Source: an uncultured Lachnospiraceae bacterium (lineage in GTDB: Bacteria > Bacillota > Clostridia > Lachnospirales > Lachnospiraceae). Taken from it: a stretch of 64,000 nt of DNA. Numbering within the stretch: position 1 is the first letter of the stretch; each line of letters begins with the position of its first letter. Under the pieces are notes generated by a model that was not told the origin of the DNA, ran no database searches, and saw nothing but the letters and a program-made list of their open reading frames with translations. This document shows, piece after piece, positions 35,052 to 43,161 of the stretch. The stretch covers positions 1 to 64,000 of the forward strand of contig CAUEYX010000001.1 in NCBI GenBank assembly GCA_959022495.1, given 5' to 3'. The position numbers and the translations under genes were made by a program.

Positions 35052-35186
35052 ATGAAGATGACATTTCAGCCGAAAAAGAGATCAAGATCTAAAGTTCATG
35101 GTTTCAGAGCAAGAATGAGCACACCAGGCGGAAGAAAAGTATTAGCTGCCAGAAGAGCAAAAGGAAGAAAACAGTTATCAGCTTAG
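35052..35186 (+). CDS. rpmH: Ribosomal protein L34
   Basis: A 44-residue basic protein starting MKMTFQPKKRSRSKVHGFRA and ending RRAKGRKQLSA, the standard L34 length and sequence of the large ribosomal subunit. GGGAGG lies nine bases before the first ATG. It heads the rpmH-rnpA-yidD-yidC-jag series. Confidence 0.97.
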   Translation: MKMTFQPKKRSRSKVHGFRARMSTPGGRKVLAARRAKGRKQLSA

Positions 35187-35208
35187 GCCGCATATATGTG
35201 GCCTTTTC
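35186..35208 (+). terminator. Short hairpin with T run after rpmH
   Basis: GGCC-N10-GGCC, with an inner CAT/ATG pairing, is followed by TTTTCTT directly after the rpmH stop codon. It probably reduces rather than stops transcription into rnpA. Confidence 0.5.
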
Positions 35209-35254
35209 TTCTATTTATTCTTAAATAAAAAGAAGGAAAAGAAAGAGGAAATGG

Positions 35255-35593
35255 ATGAGATTTTCCGAATCTTTAAAGAAAAATAAAGATTTTCAGAAGG
35301 TTTATAATAAGGGAAAATCCTTTGCAAACAGCTATCTGGTTATGTATGTGATGGAAAATGGCCTGGAGAAGAACCGGCTGGGAATCTCAGTCAGCAAAAA
35401 AGTAGGAAACAGTATTGTAAGACACCGTCTGACGCGGTTGATAAGAGAGAGTTACAGACTGTCCGAAGAACATTTCCGATGTGGAACAGATATAGTAGTG
35501 ATAGCAAGGGCAGGCGCAAAAGAAAAAGATTATTTTGAGATTGAAAGTGCGCTTATCCACCTCGGAAAGCTTCATAAAATATATAATAAATGA
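35255..35593 (+). CDS. rnpA: Ribonuclease P protein component
   Basis: The 112-residue basic protein assists the RNase P RNA in trimming tRNA 5' ends. Visible motifs are LKKNKDFQKVYNKGKSFAN, RLGISVSKKVGNSIVRHRLT and the RNR-like LIRESYRL, then DIVVIARAGAKEKDY. It lies in the conserved position after rpmH. Confidence 0.96.
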   Translation: MRFSESLKKNKDFQKVYNKGKSFANSYLVMYVMENGLEKNRLGISVSKKVGNSIVRHRLTRLIRESYRLSEEHFRCGTDIVVIARAGAKEKDYFEIESALIHLGKLHKIYNK

Positions 35594-35630
35594 GACTGCC
35601 CCGGCAGTCATGAAAAAGGAAGTGGCGCGG

Positions 35631-35843
35631 ATGAAACGGATTCTATTATGGATGATCCGGTTCTATAGAAAATACTTATCCGGTTTAAAAGGATACAGTA
35701 CTTGTAAGTACTATCCCACTTGTTCACAGTACGGGCTTGAAGCGATTGAAAAATACGGCGCTCTCAAGGGAGGAGCCATGGCCGTCTGGAGGATACTGCG
35801 CTGCAATCCATTTTCAAAAGGCGGATATGATCCAGTACCCTAA
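35631..35843 (+). CDS. yidD: Membrane protein insertion efficiency factor YidD
   Basis: The 70-residue form starting MKRILLWMIRFYRKYLSGLKG is chosen because GGAAG lies upstream and this is the usual family length. It has the three-cysteine pattern CKYYPTCSQYGLEAI and CNPFSKGGYDPVP. Members assist YidC-dependent membrane insertion. It ends 12 bases before yidC. Confidence 0.94.
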   Translation: MKRILLWMIRFYRKYLSGLKGYSTCKYYPTCSQYGLEAIEKYGALKGGAMAVWRILRCNPFSKGGYDPVP

Positions 35844-35855
35844 GGAGGACAAGTA

Positions 35856-37196
35856 ATGGAAATTTATGGGCTTTTAGCTGTTGGCGGAGGTATTTATGAT
35901 CTGCCGGTCATTAAGCAGATATCATGGGTGCTCGGTCAGGTTATGAACGGGCTTTATAATGTGATGAGCATGATCGGAATCGAGAATATCGGTATCAGTA
36001 TTATTATATTTACGATTATCGTATATACGCTCCTGATGCCTCTTACCATCAAACAGCAGAAATTTTCTAAGATGCAGGCAGTAATGTCGCCTGAGCTTCA
36101 GAAAATTCAGAAAAAATACGCAAATAAGAAAGATCAGGCTTCTCTGCAGAAACAGCAGGAAGAAATGAATCTGGTGTATGAAAAATACGGAGTAAAGATG
36201 TCCAGCGGGTGTCTGCCGTCCCTGATGCAGATCCTCATCCTGTTCGGCCTTTACCCGGTTGTCCAGTATGTGCCGGAATATGTTACAAAAGTAAGGAATG
36301 TATTTCTTCCTCTGGTAGAGAAGATTCAGGCAGTATCCGGATATGAAGATATTATTACCTCAGCTGCAAAATCAGCTGTGCCCAATATTTCAGCATTTGA
36401 TTTGACAAGCAAAAGTGAGTTATCTTCAGTTTTATATAAGTTTCAGTCAGCGAATTGGGATGCGCTTGCGGACAAAATTCCTGATATACAAGGTTCAATT
36501 GACAGTACAGTATCTAATCTGGCAGGGATGAATAACTTTCTCGGAATCAATATTGGTTCCCATCCATGGGAACTTCTGCAGGATGCTCTTGCCGCGGCTT
36601 CGGTTATCGGGGTAATCCTGGCGGTTATTATACCGGTTCTGGCAGGTGTAACTCAGTTTCTCAGTGTGAAGCTTTCCCAGATGGGGGCTTCAGGAGCGGC
36701 GCTTCAGGATTCTGATAATCCGATGGCAAGCTCTATGAAGACGATGACATACACCATGCCGCTGATTTCCGTTGTGTTCGGTTTCACTCTGCCGGCTGGT
36801 CTTGGTCTTTACTGGGTAGCCAGCGCGGTGGTACGAAGCGTTCAGCAGCTGGGTGTGAATCGATACTTGAAGAAAAAGAGTGTGGAAGACCTTATAGAAG
36901 AAAATCGGAAAAAAGCTCAGAAGAAACGTGAAAAGAAAGGCACTTCTGCTGAGGAGATCAACAGGATGGCAACAAGGAGCACGAGGAATGCTGGAATATC
37001 TAATTCAAAGAAAGCATCTTCTGATCCAAGTAAAGAAGAGAAGATAAGAAGAGCACAGGAATTTGCCATGAACGCAAAACCTGGAAGTCTTACTTCAAAA
37101 GCCAATCTGGTGACCAGATATAATAATGGTCATAAGACGGAAGAAAGTGTCCAGGAAAATAAACCTGAGGAAACAAAAGAAAAAAAGAAGAAGTAA
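35856..37196 (+). CDS. yidC: Membrane protein insertase YidC/SpoIIIJ
   Basis: The 446-residue Oxa1-type insertase has five likely membrane segments, with GISIIIFTIIVYTLLMPLTI early, the conserved cytoplasmic hairpin (PELQKIQKKYANKKDQASLQ), GCLPSLMQILILFGLYPVV, and late helices (VIGVILAVIIPVLAG; TLPAGLGLYWVASAVVRSVQ). A basic tail of about 90 residues rich in Lys may contact the ribosome. The loop between the second and third helices is longer than in Bacillus. Confidence 0.95.
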   Translation: MEIYGLLAVGGGIYDLPVIKQISWVLGQVMNGLYNVMSMIGIENIGISIIIFTIIVYTLLMPLTIKQQKFSKMQAVMSPELQKIQKKYANKKDQASLQKQQEEMNLVYEKYGVKMSSGCLPSLMQILILFGLYPVVQYVPEYVTKVRNVFLPLVEKIQAVSGYEDIITSAAKSAVPNISAFDLTSKSELSSVLYKFQSANWDALADKIPDIQGSIDSTVSNLAGMNNFLGINIGSHPWELLQDALAAASVIGVILAVIIPVLAGVTQFLSVKLSQMGASGAALQDSDNPMASSMKTMTYTMPLISVVFGFTLPAGLGLYWVASAVVRSVQQLGVNRYLKKKSVEDLIEENRKKAQKKREKKGTSAEEINRMATRSTRNAGISNSKKASSDPSKEEKIRRAQEFAMNAKPGSLTSKANLVTRYNNGHKTEESVQENKPEETKEKKKK

Positions 37197-37256
37197 GTTG
37201 TCTGTCCGATAGCAGGTCACAGAGAAGAACTGCATATGAGAAAGGAAGGAATTGGG

Positions 37257-38117
37257 ATGAAAGGTAGTATCAGAGTATCGGCAAAAACACTGGACGATGC
37301 AATTACAGAAGCGTTGATCCAGCTCGGGGTCACAAGCGACAGACTGGAATATAATGTGATCGAAAAAGGAAGTGCTGGATTCCTCGGGATTGGCATGAAG
37401 CAGGCGGTCATTGAAGCGTGGAGAAAAGAAGAGAAGAAAGAAGAGCCGGAAATAGAGGATATTAAGGAAGCTGTAAAGGAAGAGATTGCATCAATTTTTG
37501 AGGAGCCGGCAAAGGAAACTTCCATAAAAGAAGAAACGAAGAAGGAAGATGCAAAGCCAAAAAGCACAAAAGCAGTGAAACCTGCGAGAGAGAAAAAGGA
37601 CGAGAAAAAGGAAGCCTCTGTTAAACCTGTAAAAAAGGAAGAGCAGGAACTTGCTGAAGTGGAAGAGCAGACGGTCCGGGCTGTGGAGCAGTTTGTAAAT
37701 GATACATTAAAGGCAATGAATATGGAAGTAGAGATTACTTCTTCCATCGATGAAGACGGCGCTCTGTGTGTGGATATGAAAGGGGAACACATGGGAATCC
37801 TTATCGGGAAAAGAGGACAGACTCTGGATGCACTTCAGTATCTGGCAAACCGCGTGGCGAATAAGCACCAGGCAGGATATGTGAGGGTGAAACTTGACAC
37901 AGAGGGCTACCGCGCAAGAAGAGAAGAGACATTGAAGCATCTTGCAAAGAATATTGCTCACAAAGTAAAAAGAAACAGAAGACCTGTTGTACTTGAGCCG
38001 ATGAATCCTTATGAGAGAAGAATCATTCACTCAGCTCTTCAGTCTGACCCGTATGTTACCACTCACAGTGAAGGGGAAGATCCTTACAGAAAAGTAGTAG
38101 TTACACTGAAAAGATAA
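37257..38117 (+). CDS. jag: Jag/KhpB/EloR RNA-binding protein
   Basis: The start at 37257 (MKGSIRVSAKTLDDAI) follows AAGGAAGG; a longer in-frame form begins at 37236. The 286-residue protein has the Jag-N domain, a long Lys/Glu-rich linker (about residues 70-140), a KH domain with the loop LIGKRGQTLDALQYLANRV, and an R3H domain (PMNPYERRIIHSAL). Members form a complex with KhpA and affect cell elongation. It is co-oriented with yidC and followed by a strong terminator. Confidence 0.95.
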   Translation: MKGSIRVSAKTLDDAITEALIQLGVTSDRLEYNVIEKGSAGFLGIGMKQAVIEAWRKEEKKEEPEIEDIKEAVKEEIASIFEEPAKETSIKEETKKEDAKPKSTKAVKPAREKKDEKKEASVKPVKKEEQELAEVEEQTVRAVEQFVNDTLKAMNMEVEITSSIDEDGALCVDMKGEHMGILIGKRGQTLDALQYLANRVANKHQAGYVRVKLDTEGYRARREETLKHLAKNIAHKVKRNRRPVVLEPMNPYERRIIHSALQSDPYVTTHSEGEDPYRKVVVTLKR

Positions 38118-38132
38118 TTTTACTCGGAAGCG

Positions 38133-38187
38133 AAAGGACGTTTGACGCTTCACGGATACTTTCGTGAAGAAGCGAACGTCCTTTTTT
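38133..38187 (+). terminator. Terminator after jag
   Basis: A long stem AAAGGACGTTTGACGCTTCACG pairs, with small bulges, with CGTGAAGAAGCGAACGTCCTTT and runs into TTTTTT. It closes the rpmH-to-jag unit. Confidence 0.85.
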
Positions 38188-38259
38188 AAAGCGAATGTAG
38201 TTTAAGAAGGAATAGGTGCATGAATCCTTCCATATGAAATGAATGGAGTATGTATAAGT

Positions 38260-39651
38260 ATGAGAAAAGAAACGATCGCTGCAATATCTACGGGGATGAC
38301 AAACTCTGGAATCGGGATCGTCCGGATCAGTGGTGAAGACGCGTTTTTAATCGCTGATAAGTTCTATAGAGGAAGCATGAAAATACAAGATGCAGAGAGC
38401 CATACAATCCATTACGGGCATATTGTTGATAATGACAGTATCGTGGATGAAGTCCTCGTCATGGTAATGAAAGCACCCCATACATTTACTGGGGAAGATA
38501 CAGTGGAGATTAACTGCCATGGAGGTACATTTGTTGTAAAAAGAGTGCTTGATATAGTTCTTAAAAACGGCGCGCGTCCGGCTGAACCTGGCGAATTTAC
38601 AAAGAGGGCATTTTTAAATGGTAAGATGGACCTGTCTCAGGCTGAAGCTGTCATTGATGTAATTAATTCGGAAAATAAGTATGCTCTTCAAAGTTCCATT
38701 AATCAACTTAAAGGAAGTATTAAAAATAAAATTATCGATATAAGAAATAAAATAATATACCACACGGCATTTCTTGAATCAGCTCTCGATGACCCGGAAC
38801 ATATTGACATAGACGGGTATGCAGAGACATTAAAAGAATCCTCTCAGGAGATTATCTGCGAGCTGAAAGAACTGATTCGATCCGCGGATAATGGGAGGGT
38901 GATCAAGGAAGGAATCAATACCGTGATTCTTGGAAAGCCCAATGCAGGAAAATCCTCTCTTTTAAATGTGCTTGCAGGGCAGGAAAGAGCTATTGTAACA
39001 GAAATTGAAGGAACAACGAGGGATATTCTTGAAGAACAGATCCGGCTGGGTGATCTGACTCTGAATGTGATCGATACAGCCGGCATCCGTCAGACAGATG
39101 ACGCGATAGAGAAAATTGGTGTGGAGAGAGCAAAAGAATATGCTGCCAATGCGGATCTGATTATCTATGTTGCAGACGCCTCCAGGGAACTGGATGAGAA
39201 TGACGAAAAAATCCTGCCGCTTATCCGGGATAAGCATACAATTGTACTTTTGAATAAATCAGACTTAAATACCGTTGTAAGCGAAACATTAATCACAAAT
39301 ATGATTCATGAATCAGAAAATCGGGAATGCAGGATTCCTGTCATTTCTATATCTGCAAAAGAAGAACAGGGAATAGAAAAGTTAGAAAAAACATTAAAAG
39401 ATATATTTATAAACGAAAAAATTGCTTTCAATGAACAAGTATCTATTGCGAATGCAAGACAGAAAGCTGCATTAATTTATGCAGAAGAGAGTATGGAAAA
39501 AGTGGTGGAAAGTATTGACGCAGGGATGCCGGAAGATTTTTATTCCATTGATCTGATGGATGCGTATGAGGCACTCGGTAATATTACAGGAGATTCAGTA
39601 GGAGAAGATTTGATAAATGAAATATTCAGCAAATTCTGTATGGGAAAATAA
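38260..39651 (+). CDS. mnmE: tRNA uridine-5-carboxymethylaminomethyl GTPase MnmE
   Basis: The start at 38260 (MRKETIAAISTG) matches the family; a seven-codon longer form exists. The 463-residue GTPase has the folate-binding domain (SGIGIVRISG, HTFTGEDTVEINCHGG), the G domain (LGKPNAGKSSLLN, IEGTTRDI, DTAG, LNKSD) and the C-terminal FCMGK with the conserved Cys. With MnmG it modifies the wobble uridine of some tRNAs. The next gene overlaps its end by 35 bases. Confidence 0.96.
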   Translation: MRKETIAAISTGMTNSGIGIVRISGEDAFLIADKFYRGSMKIQDAESHTIHYGHIVDNDSIVDEVLVMVMKAPHTFTGEDTVEINCHGGTFVVKRVLDIVLKNGARPAEPGEFTKRAFLNGKMDLSQAEAVIDVINSENKYALQSSINQLKGSIKNKIIDIRNKIIYHTAFLESALDDPEHIDIDGYAETLKESSQEIICELKELIRSADNGRVIKEGINTVILGKPNAGKSSLLNVLAGQERAIVTEIEGTTRDILEEQIRLGDLTLNVIDTAGIRQTDDAIEKIGVERAKEYAANADLIIYVADASRELDENDEKILPLIRDKHTIVLLNKSDLNTVVSETLITNMIHESENRECRIPVISISAKEEQGIEKLEKTLKDIFINEKIAFNEQVSIANARQKAALIYAEESMEKVVESIDAGMPEDFYSIDLMDAYEALGNITGDSVGEDLINEIFSKFCMGK

Positions 39652-41503
39652 AGACGGTTATGATATTGCTGTCGTTGGAGCCGGACATGCCGGGTGCGAG
39701 GCAGCGCTTGCATCAGCAAGACTGGGATTTCGGACCGTAATGTTCACGGTCAGCGTGGACAGCATTGCTCTGATGCCCTGCAATCCGAATATCGGAGGCA
39801 GTTCAAAAGGTCACCTTGTGCGGGAAGTGGACGCTCTCGGGGGAGAGATGGGAAAGGTGATTGACCGGACATTTATTCAGTCCAAGATGCTGAATCAGTC
39901 AAAGGGACCTGCGGTACATTCCCTCCGCGCACAGGCTGATAAGGCGGATTACAGCAGAGCGATGAGACAGGTGCTGGAAGAGCAGGAGAATCTGGATATC
40001 CGCCAGATGGAAGTGACAGATATTCTGACAGAAGAGGGGAAAGTGACAGGTGTCCAGACATATTCAGGCTGTATCTATCCCTGCAGGGCGGTTGTGCTGT
40101 GTACAGGGACCTATTTAAGGGCCAGGTGTATTTACGGTGATGTAAGCACAAATACAGGCCCTAACGGCCTGCAGAGCGCGAATCACCTGACAGAAAGCCT
40201 GAAAGCGCTTGGGATTAAGATGTACCGTTTTAAGACAGGTACGCCGGCCAGGATCGATAAAAACTCCATTGATTTCAGCAAAATGGAAGAGCAGAAAGGC
40301 GATGAGAGAGTCGTTCCTTTCTCTTTTACAACAGATCCGGATGACGTGCAGATTGATCAGGTGTCCTGCTGGCTGACTTACACGAATGAAAAGACACACG
40401 GAATCATCAGGAATAATCTTGACCGGTCGCCGCTTTTCTCTGGCGCGATTGAGGGGACGGGACCGAGATACTGCCCATCCATTGAAGATAAGGTTGTAAA
40501 ATTTCCGGATAAGGACAGACATCAGGTGTTTATAGAGCCGGAGGGCATCCATACAAATGAAATGTATGTGGGCGGTATGTCCAGTTCTCTTCCTGAAGAC
40601 GTGCAGTATCAGATGTACCGCAGTGTACCTGGCCTGGAGCATGCCAAAATCGTGAGAAACGCATATGCTATCGAATATGACTGTATTGACGCAAGGCAGT
40701 TAAAAAGTACTTTAGAATTTAAAAATGTGGAAGGATTATTCAGCGGCGGACAGTTTAACGGAAGCTCGGGATATGAGGAGGCCGCGGCGCAGGGATTAAT
40801 CGCGGGAATCAATGCAGCAAGAAAGCTTCAGGGAAAAGAAGGAATCATAATTGACCGCTCTCAAGGGTATATCGGGGTGCTCATTGATGATCTGGTGACA
40901 AAAGAAAGCAGGGAACCGTACCGTATGATGACTTCCAGGGCTGAATACAGGCTTCTGCTCAGACAGGATAATGCAGATCTGAGGCTGACCCGGATCGGAT
41001 ATGAAATTGGCTTGATCGGAGAGGAGCGCTATCAGCGACTTCTGGAAAAAGAGCATATGATTGAGACAGAGAGAAAACGAGTAGAGCATATCAATATAGG
41101 AACATCCGAAAAAGTGCAGAAGGTTTTAGAAAAATACGGAAGTACCCCTTTAAATTCAGGGACAACCCTGGCTGAACTGATCCGCCGCCCGGAGCTGTCG
41201 TATGAAAAACTTAGTGAAATAGATGGAAATAGACCTGTACTTCCATATGATGTAACAGAGCAGGTAGATATTAATATAAAGTACGATGGCTATATCAAAC
41301 GCCAGATGCGTCAGGTAGAGCAGTTTAAAAAACTGGAAAATAAAAAAATACCGGAATATATCAACTATGATGAGATACAGAGTCTTCGGATAGAGGCAAA
41401 ACAGAAATTAAATCAGATCCGTCCAGCATCTATCGGGCAGGCGTCGAGAATATCAGGAGTTTCGCCGGCGGATATCTCTGTCCTGCTGGTATATCTGAAA
41501 TAA
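39617..41503 (+). CDS. mnmG: tRNA uridine-5-carboxymethylaminomethyl modification enzyme MnmG
   Basis: The 628-residue FAD protein has the dinucleotide-binding motif DIAVVGAGHAGCEAALASARLG, PCNPNIGGSSKGHLVREVDALGG, and the C-terminal helical domain with SYEKLSEIDG and ASRISGVSPADISVLLVYL. It partners MnmE. The beginning overlaps mnmE; a start a few codons later is possible but no better site is seen. Confidence 0.96.
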   Translation: MKYSANSVWENKDGYDIAVVGAGHAGCEAALASARLGFRTVMFTVSVDSIALMPCNPNIGGSSKGHLVREVDALGGEMGKVIDRTFIQSKMLNQSKGPAVHSLRAQADKADYSRAMRQVLEEQENLDIRQMEVTDILTEEGKVTGVQTYSGCIYPCRAVVLCTGTYLRARCIYGDVSTNTGPNGLQSANHLTESLKALGIKMYRFKTGTPARIDKNSIDFSKMEEQKGDERVVPFSFTTDPDDVQIDQVSCWLTYTNEKTHGIIRNNLDRSPLFSGAIEGTGPRYCPSIEDKVVKFPDKDRHQVFIEPEGIHTNEMYVGGMSSSLPEDVQYQMYRSVPGLEHAKIVRNAYAIEYDCIDARQLKSTLEFKNVEGLFSGGQFNGSSGYEEAAAQGLIAGINAARKLQGKEGIIIDRSQGYIGVLIDDLVTKESREPYRMMTSRAEYRLLLRQDNADLRLTRIGYEIGLIGEERYQRLLEKEHMIETERKRVEHINIGTSEKVQKVLEKYGSTPLNSGTTLAELIRRPELSYEKLSEIDGNRPVLPYDVTEQVDINIKYDGYIKRQMRQVEQFKKLENKKIPEYINYDEIQSLRIEAKQKLNQIRPASIGQASRISGVSPADISVLLVYLK

Positions 41504-41520
41504 TTGTCAGAATATTTATT

Positions 41521-41562
41521 GGAAAGGGGCCTGACCCCTTCCGGAAGGGGTCAGGCCCCTTG
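41521..41562. repeat. Double REP palindrome between mnmG and rsmG
   Basis: Two cores in tail-to-tail order (GGGGCCTGACCCCTTCC and GGAAGGGGTCAGGCCCC) make one 40-base palindrome. The preceding TTGTCAGAATATTT matches flanks of the copies near the transposase gene. This copy is about 40 kb from that gene. Confidence 0.88.
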
Positions 41563-41595
41563 CACAAAATAAAATACAGTTTAGGAATTAATAAT

Positions 41596-42303
41596 ATGGA
41601 TAAATTTGATAAAGAATTAAGTGAACTGGGAATTATTCTTACACATCAGCAGAAAGAGCAGTTTGAGCACTACTATGAAATGCTGGTGGAGAGGAATAAG
41701 GTTATGAACCTCACGGGCATAACCGACTATGATGAAGTGAATTTAAAGCACTTTACAGATAGTCTTACAATTGTAAGGGTAAAGGGTATGGAGCAGATTT
41801 CAACGCTTATTGATATTGGAACCGGCGCCGGATTTCCCGGAATTCCAATAAAAATTGTCTTTCCTCATATAAAGATTCTCCTTTTAGATTCTTTAAATAA
41901 GAGACTAAAGTTTCTTGAAGATGTTATAGGAGAATTAACATTGAAAGAGATAGAGACACTGCATGGAAGGGCGGAAGATTATGCAAAAAAACCTGAATAC
42001 AGAGAGAAATTTGATTTGTGTGTTTCAAGGGCAGTTGCAAATCTTTCAACTTTGAGTGAGTATTGTCTGCCATTCGTTAAAAAAGGTGGATCGTTTGTAT
42101 CATATAAAAGCGGCGATTCTGAAGAAGAGATCAGACAGGCAGAACATGTAGTTCATATGCTTGGCGGAAAGATTGAGAAAATAGATCAATTCAGGCTGCC
42201 GGGTACAGATATTGGGAGATCATTGGCGGTGATTGAGAAAATAAAGAATACACCAGGAAAATACCCAAGAAAAGCAGGAATACCGGCGAAAGAACCGTTA
42301 TAA
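41596..42303 (+). CDS. rsmG: 16S rRNA (guanine-N7) methyltransferase RsmG (GidB)
   Basis: The start at 41596 (MDKFDKELSELGIIL) is chosen from the AGGA upstream and the family start. The 235-residue protein has NKVMNLTGI, the S-adenosylmethionine loop IDIGTGAGFPGIPIKI, LLDSLNKRLKFLEDV, and SRAVANLSTLSEYCLPFVKKGG. It methylates G527 in the 530 loop of 16S rRNA. Immediately after the stop codon begins the large hairpin region described separately. Confidence 0.95.
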   Translation: MDKFDKELSELGIILTHQQKEQFEHYYEMLVERNKVMNLTGITDYDEVNLKHFTDSLTIVRVKGMEQISTLIDIGTGAGFPGIPIKIVFPHIKILLLDSLNKRLKFLEDVIGELTLKEIETLHGRAEDYAKKPEYREKFDLCVSRAVANLSTLSEYCLPFVKKGGSFVSYKSGDSEEEIRQAEHVVHMLGGKIEKIDQFRLPGTDIGRSLAVIEKIKNTPGKYPRKAGIPAKEPL

Positions 42304-42643
42304 ATCTGGATTTGTTGGGGAGAGGATTTTGGAGGATAGGTCCGAAAACAGCGGGATTATTTGAGGATGTATTCGTGGAGAACGGGGTGTGGATTTGGCT
42401 CCAGTTCCGCAATCAGGGAAAATCTAAAAGGCAGGAAGTACGGCTAAATACAATGGAACAGTGGAAGATTCGGCTTTGCCTCAGGCATCCACTGTTCCAT
42501 TAACGCCGCACTCCCTGCCTTTAAGAATTTCCAGCGGATTACTCCAAGTCACCGAATCCACGCCCCGTTCTCCACGAAAGATACTCGAAATAGGTGCTGT
42601 TTTCTGCTATCATCCAAAAGGAAGCGCCTCCCCGCAGACAAAA
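42302..42643. repeat. Long imperfect inverted repeat A (about 340 bp, 22-base loop)
   Basis: The two arms pair along almost their full length around a 22-base loop at 42466-42487. Apex arms are exact (AATGGAACAGTGGA / TCCACTGTTCCATT). Further out, AAGGCAGGAAGTACGGC faces GCCGCACTCCCTGCCTT, then GTGGAGAACGGGGTGTGGAT faces ATCCACGCCCCGTTCTCCAC, then GAAAACAGC faces GCTGTTTTC, and TTTTGGA faces TCCAAAA. Several mismatches are G-T pairs that would still pair in RNA. It begins at the rsmG stop codon. No convincing gene is present. Confidence 0.85.
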
Positions 42644-42801
42644 GCAGGATTTCAAAAGAAGACGAAGGTGGAGCGTTATTGGAGCCAACCGGAACTGTAC
42701 CGGCTGCTGAGCAGTTGCAGCTCGAGTTTCATTATCTTCCGGTCCCAGTACCGTTCTTTTTTTCAGTTACGTTCCCTCCTCACTTACTTTTGAAATCCTG
42801 C
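42644..42801. repeat. Long imperfect inverted repeat B (about 158 bp)
   Basis: Exact ends GCAGGATTTCAAAAG (42644-42658) and CTTTTGAAATCCTGC (42787-42801) bracket further partial pairing, for example GAACTGTACCGG against CCGGTCCCAGTACCGTTC, with the centre near 42722. It abuts repeats A and C with almost no space between. Confidence 0.8.
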
Positions 42802-43158
42802 ATATGTCGGGAAGACTCTTTGCGGTCTGCGCAAAAGGAGAAAACAGCGGAGCGCCTTTTCGAACGCCTTTCTGCGCGGGAATGTGGGTGGCTGAGGTGA
42901 CTTCGGAACAGGGCTTGGAAAAAGTAAAAATCAGAGGATATGCGTTAAGTTTGGCAATGGGATTGTCTGACCGAAGGGAGTTGCCCATTGCCAAACTTTG
43001 TATTTAGCATGTCCTCTGATTTTGTAGTTTTTCCTGTCCTGTGGAGCGGAGCCGAAGCCGCCCACATTCCCGCGCAGAATACGGCTTCAAAAATCCGCTC
43101 CGAAGGTTTCGTCCGATTTGCCGCTGCCCCTGCGTGTCTCCCCGTCAAATCCAGATTT
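42802..43158. repeat. Long imperfect inverted repeat C (about 350 bp, 22-base loop)
   Basis: Exact apex arms TTTGGCAATGGG / CCCATTGCCAAA enclose a 22-base loop (42962-42983), the same loop length as in repeat A. Outer arms include ATCAGAGGA / TCCTCTGAT and CGCGGGAATGTGGG / CCCACATTCCCGCG. GAAAACAGCGG near 42841 is shared with repeat A. Its outermost end (43146-43158, CAAATCCAGATTT) is the exact inverse of the first 13 bases of repeat A (42302-42314). Confidence 0.85.
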
Positions 43159-43161
43159 CTT

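Noticed and set aside
42312..42793. Two plus-strand open frames in the rsmG-hydrolase gap
   Set aside because: They run through the arms and loops of the long inverted repeats, have no plausible ribosome-binding sites, and show no recognisable protein features.
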